Assembly: GCA_964619285.1 (NCBI GenBank)
Contig: CAZUCT010000391.1
Span: 1-5,047, forward strand
Direction of reading: 5' to 3'
Source of the DNA: CALKCV01 sp964619285
GTDB lineage: Bacteria > Cyanobacteriota > Cyanobacteriia > Cyanobacteriales > Microcoleaceae
DNA: 5,047 nt
In this document: positions 1 through 5,047 of the stretch, one piece after another
Layout: each line of letters begins with the position of its first letter
Numbering within the stretch: the first letter of the stretch is position 1
Translations under genes and position numbers: made by a program
Notes under the pieces: model-generated
What the model was told of the DNA's origin: nothing
Database searches by the model: none
What the model saw: the letters and a program-made list of their open reading frames with translations, nothing else

Positions 1-91
1 ATAACGGACGTGTCGTTCTTGCCTTGTGAAGACATCCCCTATTTAGCAATGCCACAAACATGATAACACAGAATTTTTTATTTTTGCTCCA

Positions 92-124
92 AGAAACCCG
101 ATTTTTTGGAAAAACCGGGTTTCT
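92..124. repeat. Hairpin of the CCGGG repeat family after the ATPase/TOPRIM operon
   Basis: AGAAACCCG (92-100) and CGGGTTTCT (116-124) form a perfect 9-bp stem around a 15-base A/T-rich loop. The flanks match the copy at 2132-2150: TCCAAGAAACC on the left and CCGGGTTTCTGAG on the right, so this copy looks like the same palindrome with extra bases in its centre. It begins 7 bases past the TOPRIM stop codon on the minus strand. The following minus-strand bases (TTGGAGCAAAAAT) lack a proper T-run, so it is at best a weak terminator or an mRNA-stabilising hairpin. Confidence 0.7.
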
Positions 125-131
125 GAGGTTC

Positions 132-785
132 TTATAAATCGTAAAGAGTTTTAAACCAATTAATAAATATCTCAGCTTTTGGATGCTGTGGCTCTAGAAT
201 GCGTTCCATAATAGCATTATGTAGTTGTCTTCCCGGCGGATTTTGCCAGGATAACCAGGAATGAATTTTAGCTTTATCGGTATGGTTTTCTTTAAAAGTT
301 GCCCCTCGATTTTTAGCCTCTCTAATTACTTCATCAGTATAATCCCAAAGGCGATCGCCCCCACTGGGAATCATATAACCTAAAAACGTCTCTAACATCC
401 CAGAAGTTTTATTATCTGGCATCATCCAGACCCCAAATTTTACACCGAAATTTGTCTGATGAATTAAACCCTCTTCGGGCAGGTTTTCTGGCAAATTAGA
501 AATCCTTGGCAAACATACATTTCTAACCTGTTGCCATCTAGCAGTTGGGTTGTCGTCAGCATCTACAATTAATCCTAAAGCAGTTAGTCCAGAGGTTTTT
601 AATTGAGCCGTTATTTCCCTAAGATTGAGCATATTTTCAATCCCATCATAAGATTCTATTTCGACAATAGCTTCTTTCTTGGTTTTCCCCCAAGGAATAT
701 CATTTGCTTCGATTAAGTATGGGATAACTCGCTTATCTTCGTTACCCTCAACTAAAAGCTTTTTTCCATGCCAATTGTTTATCAT
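132..785 (-). CDS. TOPRIM-fold protein, DUF3226-like, putative nuclease partner of the ATPase
   Basis: The product is 217 residues, a complete reading frame with a TAA stop at 134-132. It looks like a stand-alone TOPRIM domain protein of the DUF3226 type. Visible motifs are LLVEGNEDKRV (residues 10-20; Glu13 as the conserved TOPRIM glutamate, Asp17 after it), the acidic pair LIVDADDN (72-79; Asp75 and Asp77), then WMMPDN (120-125) and GMLETF (129-134; Glu132). The tail has KIHSWLSWQNPPGRQL (173-188), a pattern I associate with DUF3226. In TOPRIM enzymes such Glu and Asp-x-Asp residues bind Mg and support phosphodiester cleavage or transfer; that this protein is a nuclease is inference. No signal peptide or membrane segment is seen, so it should be cytosolic. 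Its ATG follows the ATPase stop with no gap, and AGAGGTG lies 6 bases upstream of it. The operon suggests the ATPase controls it. Family assignment is fairly sure; substrate is unknown. Confidence 0.85.
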   Translation of the reverse strand: MINNWHGKKLLVEGNEDKRVIPYLIEANDIPWGKTKKEAIVEIESYDGIENMLNLREITAQLKTSGLTALGLIVDADDNPTARWQQVRNVCLPRISNLPENLPEEGLIHQTNFGVKFGVWMMPDNKTSGMLETFLGYMIPSGGDRLWDYTDEVIREAKNRGATFKENHTDKAKIHSWLSWQNPPGRQLHNAIMERILEPQHPKAEIFINWFKTLYDL

Positions 786-798
786 TTAACGCACCTCT
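786..798 (-). promoter_or_regulatory. Ribosome binding site for the TOPRIM gene, inside the ATPase 3' end
   Basis: On the minus strand AGAGGTG occupies 798-792 and is separated by six bases from the ATG at 785. It lies entirely within the last codons of the ATPase gene, whose TAA stop (788-786) directly abuts the ATG. This supports the chosen TOPRIM start and suggests translational coupling of the two proteins. Confidence 0.75.
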
Positions 799-1889
799 AT
801 ATCTCGGTTATCGGCAATAACAATTTCCGGTTCAATAAATACAACAGACTGATTTTTTCTTGTTTCTATGCGGTGGATTCTAATTTCATTACTGCCATTT
901 TCTCCAGTTAGCTTTTCTTCCAGAATAACATCTGCCAAACTCCTCCAGCAATCGTCGCTGTGGGTAGTAGCGAATACTTGAATGTTAAGTTTTTTTGCTA
1001 TTTTCCAGACAAGTTGCCACATTTCTGACATCGTAGTATGATGCAAACCGCTGTCAATTTCATCCACTAAGAAAACTCCATCTTTGCAAGAAATCATTGC
1101 TAATATTATTGCTAAAAGCCGCCAGATTCCATCGCCAAGATTACCAATAGGAATTGGTTTTTCCTTATCAGAAAATTTTACCATAAATCCGCCTTTTTGT
1201 CCCAAACTTGTAGAAAGTTTGCCGTAATTATGGGGAGCAACTGAAGCAATACGCCCTATTTTGGGCTCGATAATTTGAAGTGCCTCCAACACCCAATCTT
1301 CTTTTGGAGTTAATACAACTTCGTCGAATAGCGCGATAAGTTTACTTATTTCTAAAGAAAACGGTCTTAGCAATTGTGTTTCTAATTCTTCTCCTCTTGT
1401 GGGTTTTATTAACATTCCCCCGTTTGGCGACAAAAGCGATCCATATATTTCCTCTGTCCCAGACTTATTAAAATATAAATATGGTGCTTTTGCATCTAGT
1501 TTGTATTCATAATAAAAATTTTCTTGGGCTTCCTCGCGTCTTTCTTCAATTGATGCGACCAAACTTTCTTTAATGTTATCATTAATAATTCCCTCTATTG
1601 AAAATTTACTATCTAAATTGAACTTGCGTCCATAAAAAAGGTGACGAGTATCGAGCTCGTATTGGTGGTTTCCCCGTCTGTCAGGTTTACCTAAAAAATA
1701 CTCTCCTCGGAAATCCATTGATTCTTGAAGTGAATAGAAAACCCTAGGCGAACACAGTAATTGAATGGCTTCTAAAAGAGAAGTTTTGCCGCTATTGTTG
1801 GCACCAACTAATAGGTTAATTGTGCCTAATTCCTGGAGTTCAAAAGATTGAAAACAGCGAAAATTGTTGACTTTTAAAGATGTAAACAT
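786..1889 (-). CDS. AAA_15/AAA_21 (OLD-like) ATPase, SMC/ABC-type head domain
   Basis: The product is a 367-residue ATPase of the OLD/RecF-like ABC class. The N-terminus FTSLKVNNFRCFQSFEL is the usual first strand of this class. Walker A is GANNSGKT (29-36, Lys35). NLGDG (250-254) stands where the ABC signature is expected. Walker B is VFLVDEID (272-279, Asp276 and Glu277), followed by a D-loop-like SGLHH, and the H-loop is ATTHSDD (His310). All ATPase motifs look intact. Residues about 50-240 are the variable insertion between the nucleotide-binding lobes; a long coiled coil is not evident. Unlike classical OLD proteins it ends at about 367 residues with no fused TOPRIM domain, which is instead supplied by the adjoining downstream gene. 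Such ATPases usually dimerise and act as sensors or regulators of a nuclease partner; that role here is inferred. The ATG at 1889 has no clear Shine-Dalgarno sequence, but it is the only start that keeps the family's N-terminal strand. A promoter candidate lies about 75 bases upstream. Confidence 0.92.
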   Translation of the reverse strand: MFTSLKVNNFRCFQSFELQELGTINLLVGANNSGKTSLLEAIQLLCSPRVFYSLQESMDFRGEYFLGKPDRRGNHQYELDTRHLFYGRKFNLDSKFSIEGIINDNIKESLVASIEERREEAQENFYYEYKLDAKAPYLYFNKSGTEEIYGSLLSPNGGMLIKPTRGEELETQLLRPFSLEISKLIALFDEVVLTPKEDWVLEALQIIEPKIGRIASVAPHNYGKLSTSLGQKGGFMVKFSDKEKPIPIGNLGDGIWRLLAIILAMISCKDGVFLVDEIDSGLHHTTMSEMWQLVWKIAKKLNIQVFATTHSDDCWRSLADVILEEKLTGENGSNEIRIHRIETRKNQSVVFIEPEIVIADNRDIEVR

Positions 1890-1930
1890 ATAGTTAATGG
1901 GTAATGTTAAATTGGTCGTTCTTGCTGAGA

Positions 1931-1940
1931 GGCGATCGCC
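1931..1940. repeat. HIP1 site in the ATPase leader
   Basis: GGCGATCGCC is a perfect 10-bp palindrome containing the HIP1 octamer GCGATCGC (1932-1939). HIP1 is a highly over-represented octamer in many cyanobacterial genomes. Other copies lie at 351-358 in the TOPRIM gene and at 3374-3381 and 3785-3792 in the large membrane protein gene. This copy falls in the predicted untranslated leader. Confidence 0.9.
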
Positions 1941-1963
1941 CCCACAAGAAACACTGCAATTTG

Positions 1964-1972
1964 ATTATAACA
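1964..1972 (-). promoter_or_regulatory. Extended -10 promoter element for the ATPase/TOPRIM operon
   Basis: The minus strand reads TGTTATAAT from 1972 to 1964, a perfect TATAAT with the TGn extension. Neither a 16- nor a 17-base spacer gives a good -35 box, as is typical for extended -10 promoters. Transcription would begin near 1957 and leave a leader of roughly 65-70 bases before the ATPase ATG at 1889. It sits directly downstream of a terminator-like hairpin, which fits a unit boundary. This is sequence evidence only. Confidence 0.5.
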
Positions 1973-2005
1973 AAAAAACCCGGTATGCATGAAAAAACCG
2001 GGTTT
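1972..2005 (-). terminator. Repeat-derived terminator candidate for the 939-residue protein gene
   Basis: Read on the minus strand, AAACCCGG (2005-1998) pairs with CCGGGTTT (1983-1976) in an 8-bp stem with a 14-base loop. The T-run continues to 1972 (seven T in a row, 1978-1972), the layout of an intrinsic terminator. It lies about 150 bases beyond the stop codon of the large gene and just before the extended -10 element. The hairpin belongs to the same CCGGG repeat family as 92-124 and 2114-2149, so the terminator function could be incidental. Confidence 0.45.
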
Positions 2006-2020
2006 CCGATCCATTTTTTT

Positions 2021-2088
2021 GTAGGTTGGGTGGAACGCAGTGGAACCCAACATATTCGTTGGGTTCCGCTTCGCTCCACCCAACCTAC
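2021..2088. repeat. 31-bp imperfect inverted repeat (GTAGGTTGGGT family, MITE/REP-like)
   Basis: The left arm (2021-2051) and the right arm (2058-2088) match as reverse complements at 28 of 31 positions, separated by the six-base loop ATATTC. The ends are GTAGGTTGGGTGGA and TCCACCCAACCTAC. This is a repeat type I recognise as common in filamentous cyanobacteria. The sequence TCCGATC occurs on both sides (2005-2011 and 2094-2100), nine bases outside the left arm and five outside the right, so it could be a relic of insertion, though the unequal spacing weakens that. No transposase is encoded. There is no T-run after it on either strand, so it is not a standard terminator. Confidence 0.8.
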
Positions 2089-2113
2089 AAATATCCGATC
2101 GGCATGGGGGTTT

Positions 2114-2149
2114 AAGAAACCGGGTTTCTCCAAGAAACCGGGTTTCTGA
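2114..2149. repeat. Two tandem 18-bp CCGGG palindrome repeats
   Basis: Two adjacent 18-base units (2114-2131 and 2132-2149) each carry AGAAACC-G-GGTTTCT (2115-2129 and 2133-2147). Each unit is self-complementary around a central G, and the two units can also pair with each other with a single central mismatch, giving a longer hairpin. They start 7 bases past the stop codon of the large gene and may stabilise the 3' end of its mRNA or slow transcription. The same family occurs at 92-124 and 1976-2005. Confidence 0.85.
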
Positions 2150-2155
2150 GATAGT

Positions 2156-4975
2156 CTATTGAACCACTCGATAATACCTATTCGGCATTAAATCCATAAC
2201 TTCAGGTTCCCCATTTCCACACCAATTAATCGTAACTTCCACCTCCTCAGCATCGTTTCCCAAACCGAATAATAACCGCTTGTCGCCCTGGGCAGAAAAA
2301 CCGTTAGAAGCGCTAACCTCCCTTAATTGTTCTCCGCTTTTTGACTTAACAATAACTCGACTCCCAAGGGCATCGGCGTTGCAACTTTTACCGTTGCCAA
2401 CTAACTCCAAACCCAACCAATTTTTCGCCAATGAATCGTTTTTAAAAATAGAAACTGGGGCGAATTGATGGGTAACTAAAGCGTCTAAATCTCCATCGTT
2501 ATCTAAATCCGCTAGCGCAATTCCTCGGGAGTTCGTTTTTTCCGTCCAACCGACTTGGTTTGCGACATCGATAAACCGATTTTCTCCGTTTAAATAAACT
2601 CGGTTTTGTTCGTAGGGAAAAATGCAACGTCCCTGCAAGTCCGCCCACCTGTCGGCGTAACCATGAACGTCGGGATTTGTTAAAGCAATTTGGGCGTTCC
2701 AATACCAATAGTCGGGACAGCTATTTTCTGAGTCTAATTCCTCGAACTGGGGGGCGGGTAAAATGGCGTTTGGTTTAAACATATTTTCGCTTCTTAAGTG
2801 GCGATCGTAACTGTCGTCAACCATGCCGTTTGCTTGGACGATATCTAATTTTCCATCCCGATCTAAATCTCCCATCGCCCCTCCCCAACCAAAACGATCT
2901 TCGTTTAAAGCGTTTAATTTCATCGCTTCATCTTTAAATGCTTTGGCGCCGACTTTATCGATGTTTCCTTGATTTATCCATAACAAACTGCCTTCAGCTT
3001 GCAATTTATGATGAACGTTGGAGACGTAAACATCGAGGGTTCCATTATTATCAATATCCCCCAAGGAAGCATTCATTCCTTTATAAGTATCGCGGCTTAA
3101 TTCTCCTACTAAACTGCCTTTAATTAACTGGAATTTTTCCCCGTTTTGGTTAATAAATAATTCGTCTGGCCCGAAGTCGTTGGCTAAATATAAATCGGTC
3201 CAATTGTCGCCGTTAAAATCTCCAGTTCCGATGTCTAAAGTCCAGCGATGTTCGCTAATTCCCACAGCTTTTGCATCTTGTTTTTCAAAGCCATTTCCGA
3301 CGTTTAAGTAAAACAAGTTTTGACCGCCGTTATTGGCATCATGCCAGCTACGATGCATGAAATCAAACATTCGGCGATCGCCCTCATATTCCGCTGCTGG
3401 CAAGTTGAAAATATTAAACTCTGTCGGTTTTTCGTAATCGTTGAGATAGGGACTCATGGCATTACCAACTAATAAATCTAACTTGCCGTCGCGGTTCATA
3501 TCTAAAGCGTTGGCCGTTAAACTAATGGTATATTCATCGATGCCTAAATCTCGACCGATATCGACAAAATCTAACTCGTTTTTTTCAGTAAAGAGATTTT
3601 TTAACAATCGAGTTTTGCCGTAGCCAACTGTTACTAATAAATCGGAATCTCCGTCGTTATCGTAATCGAAGAAAAGGGCACCCGAGGGCAATCCTTCCGT
3701 TGTTGGGTTGGCAGTTAATTTTGCTAAAGCGGGGAGAGGAAAGCGGGTAAATTTAAAATTACCTTGGTTGAGATAAAGAGAAGCGCGATCGCTCTCATCT
3801 TTCAGCGGATAAGTTAAGAAAACATCCAACAAACCATCCTTATTAACATCAGCAACCGCCACCGCATCTCCCACGGACAAAAGCCATTTACCGACATTTT
3901 TCATGCGGGGGTCAACTCGTTCTAAAATGTCGCTAGGTTTGGCAGACATTCCCGCCGCATCCGCGCTTATTTCCACAAACTTAAAATCCGGTTTGACTGC
4001 GGCCTTAACTGGTACAAACATCTGATAAGCAAAGATGCCGCTAACTGCAATTAAACTAATTACTCCCCAACGGTAAATTCCGCGCAATAAAGAAGAGATT
4101 AACTCGCGATAATTGCCCCGCCAAATTTCGCGGCCCCACAGCCAAACAAACCGACAGGCAAAGTAAATAAACCCCGCATAAAAGAAAGTTGACAAGGTTT
4201 CGTATTTGTGGAGCAATAAATCGATGAAAACGATAATAAACGACATCCAAACTTGCCCCTTAACGCTGCGGGGAGAAGTTACCGGATCCGTAATCATAAA
4301 AAAGGTAAAAAGATAAAAAGCCGGCGCGGTAACAGCCCCCATAATTAGAGTTTGTGGGGGTACGATATCTTGCATTAAATAAGCGCGAAGCCCTAATTGG
4401 AGAGCATAAAATCCAAGGAAAGAAATAATTAAAGCGTTGCGCTTAATTTTGAGAACAAATAACAACAAAGCCGCCGTGACAATAAACATTACCATCGCTA
4501 AAGAACCCCCCCACTGGTAAGCGGGGGAAGCGCTAATCATGTTATTAGCAAATAGCAAACTCGCGGTAATGCCAAAGAGGGCGGGATTGAAAACGTGGCG
4601 GTTTTTAAAGGTAATTAAGTATTTAGAGGAAATAGCAAAAAATACCGGAATTATTAACAGCCAGCTTCCGTGGGCAAAGTTAGTTAAAATGCTCAAAGAA
4701 CATCCAGTTATTGCCCCGCTGAGAGGAACTAATAAAGTCCGCTTGCGGAACAGCCAATGATAGAGCATATCTAGGCCGCTGGCGGAACTAATTATTAAGA
4801 GAATTTGTGCGGGGGAACGATTAAATCCCAGGACAGTTATTCCTAAGATTAAATAGGTCGCTAATATTCCTAATACCGCCAATCTCGGATCCGACAATTT
4901 AGGAATGCGTTCCCACTGCCAAAGTCGAGGATTTAGCAGTGGAATTTTTGGAATTGTCAGTTCTGTAAATGTCAT
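2156..4975 (-). CDS. RnfD/NqrB-like membrane domain fused to FG-GAP/VCBS propeller and ASPIC/UnbV domain
   Basis: This 939-residue protein has three parts. Residues 30-320 hold about ten hydrophobic segments resembling RnfD/NqrB: SGAITG (86-91), HVFNPALFG (127-135) and FMITDPVTSP (226-235) match conserved places of that family. An Arg-rich stretch (275-302) precedes a final helix (about 303-320), so by the positive-inside rule the remainder should be extracytoplasmic. Residues 370-831 carry seven calcium-loop motifs: DVNKDGLLD (376), DYDNDGDSD (437), DMNRDGKLD (492), DFNGDNWTD (586, Asn replacing the usual Gly), DIDNNGTLD (640), DLDRDGKLD (703) and DLDNDGDLD (823), suggesting a seven-bladed integrin-like propeller. 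Residues 851-939 fit ASPIC/UnbV (NWLGLELVG, ALGSRVIV, LLFGLG). RnfD and NqrB are flavin-carrying subunits of ion-pumping complexes, but no SGAT flavin-attachment motif is seen here and no other rnf/nqr gene is present, so redox activity is uncertain. No Shine-Dalgarno sequence precedes the ATG. A surface-binding or adhesion role is possible; function unknown. Confidence 0.93.
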   Translation of the reverse strand: MTFTELTIPKIPLLNPRLWQWERIPKLSDPRLAVLGILATYLILGITVLGFNRSPAQILLIISSASGLDMLYHWLFRKRTLLVPLSGAITGCSLSILTNFAHGSWLLIIPVFFAISSKYLITFKNRHVFNPALFGITASLLFANNMISASPAYQWGGSLAMVMFIVTAALLLFVLKIKRNALIISFLGFYALQLGLRAYLMQDIVPPQTLIMGAVTAPAFYLFTFFMITDPVTSPRSVKGQVWMSFIIVFIDLLLHKYETLSTFFYAGFIYFACRFVWLWGREIWRGNYRELISSLLRGIYRWGVISLIAVSGIFAYQMFVPVKAAVKPDFKFVEISADAAGMSAKPSDILERVDPRMKNVGKWLLSVGDAVAVADVNKDGLLDVFLTYPLKDESDRASLYLNQGNFKFTRFPLPALAKLTANPTTEGLPSGALFFDYDNDGDSDLLVTVGYGKTRLLKNLFTEKNELDFVDIGRDLGIDEYTISLTANALDMNRDGKLDLLVGNAMSPYLNDYEKPTEFNIFNLPAAEYEGDRRMFDFMHRSWHDANNGGQNLFYLNVGNGFEKQDAKAVGISEHRWTLDIGTGDFNGDNWTDLYLANDFGPDELFINQNGEKFQLIKGSLVGELSRDTYKGMNASLGDIDNNGTLDVYVSNVHHKLQAEGSLLWINQGNIDKVGAKAFKDEAMKLNALNEDRFGWGGAMGDLDRDGKLDIVQANGMVDDSYDRHLRSENMFKPNAILPAPQFEELDSENSCPDYWYWNAQIALTNPDVHGYADRWADLQGRCIFPYEQNRVYLNGENRFIDVANQVGWTEKTNSRGIALADLDNDGDLDALVTHQFAPVSIFKNDSLAKNWLGLELVGNGKSCNADALGSRVIVKSKSGEQLREVSASNGFSAQGDKRLLFGLGNDAEEVEVTINWCGNGEPEVMDLMPNRYYRVVQ

Positions 4976-4994
4976 ATTTTTTATTGTGGTTAAA

Positions 4995-5047
4995 GTTCGT
5001 AGTAATCGCTTTAGCGATTGTTCGTAGTAATCGCTTTAGCGATTGTT
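4995..5047. repeat. 25-bp tandem repeat upstream of the large gene, running off the window
   Basis: Two identical 25-base units (4995-5019 and 5020-5044) begin GTTCGTAGTAATCGC, and GTT at 5045-5047 starts a third copy cut by the window edge. Each unit contains AATCGCT-TT-AGCGATT, a 7-bp inverted repeat (5004-5019 in the first copy). This type of short tandem repeat is familiar from cyanobacterial intergenic DNA. It ends 20 bases upstream of the ATG at 4975, so it falls in the leader or promoter region of that gene. I could not pick out a convincing -10 box in the 72 bases available. Confidence 0.85.

Noticed and set aside
1..63. Possible gene ends at the left edge: plus-strand frames open from the edge to a TGA at 61-63 (20 codons) or to a TGA at 27-29 (8 codons), and a minus-strand ATG at 35 reading off the edge
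   Set aside because: The pieces are too short to identify. The minus-strand ATG has only GGGG directly touching it, too close for a ribosome site. Sequence to the left of the window would settle it.
132..1889. Calling the operon PARIS (ariA/ariB) or Gabija outright
   Set aside because: The small protein has DUF3226-like rather than DUF4435-like (AriB) motifs as far as I can read, the TOPRIM domain is not fused to the ATPase as in GajA, and no UvrD-like helicase is adjacent. The similarity is one of layout only.
1894..2149. Overlapping open frames of about 80 codons on both strands across the intergenic region
   Set aside because: Both run straight through the palindromic repeats and share the same repeat-derived peptide (WVERSGTQ and similar) because the element is an inverted repeat. 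They have no protein-like features and look like spurious frames.
92..2149. The repeated palindromes as a CRISPR array
   Set aside because: There are no regularly spaced identical repeats with unique spacers. The two tandem copies are immediately adjacent and the others are far apart and divergent, and no cas gene is present.
2280..4760. Short open frames of 60-73 codons on either strand inside the large membrane protein gene
   Set aside because: They overlap a long gene with clear domain motifs over its full length, lack own signals, and give peptides without recognisable composition.

Overview
The window looks like cyanobacterial chromosome, most likely from a filamentous Oscillatoriales-type genome (inference). 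It carries four perfect copies of the cyanobacterial HIP1 octamer GCGATCGC (351-358, 1932-1939, 3374-3381, 3785-3792), where about 0.08 would be expected by chance in 5 kb at equal base frequencies. It also holds three dispersed-repeat types that I recognise as common in such genomes: AGAAACC-G-GGTTTCT palindromes, a GTAGGTTGGGT...ACCCAACCTAC inverted repeat, and a GTTCGTAGTAATCGC...GCGATT tandem repeat. All three supported genes lie on the minus strand, so in transcription order the window reads from right to left.

Region 1 (4975 down to 2156) is one large gene encoding a 939-residue membrane protein. Its N-terminal third resembles the RnfD/NqrB membrane subunit of ion-pumping redox complexes. 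It is fused to an exported part with seven Asp-rich calcium-loop motifs of the FG-GAP/VCBS (integrin-like beta-propeller) type and a C-terminal ASPIC/UnbV domain. Upstream of it, running off the right edge, are two complete 25-bp tandem repeats and the start of a third.

Region 2 (1890-2155) is a 266-bp intergenic stretch filled almost entirely with repeats. It appears to end one transcription unit with a hairpin plus T-run (minus strand, around 1972-2005) and to start the next immediately afterwards with an extended -10 element TGTTATAAT (1972-1964).

Region 3 (1889 down to 132) is a tight two-gene operon: an OLD/AAA_15-like ATPase followed with zero intergenic bases by a small TOPRIM-type protein of the DUF3226 kind. 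The split ATPase-plus-TOPRIM layout recalls two-component anti-phage systems such as PARIS (AriA/AriB), although the TOPRIM family is different. It is the best candidate in the window for an under-described defence-like system. A further repeat-family hairpin (92-124) follows the operon. The leftmost 131 bases contain no gene I can support.
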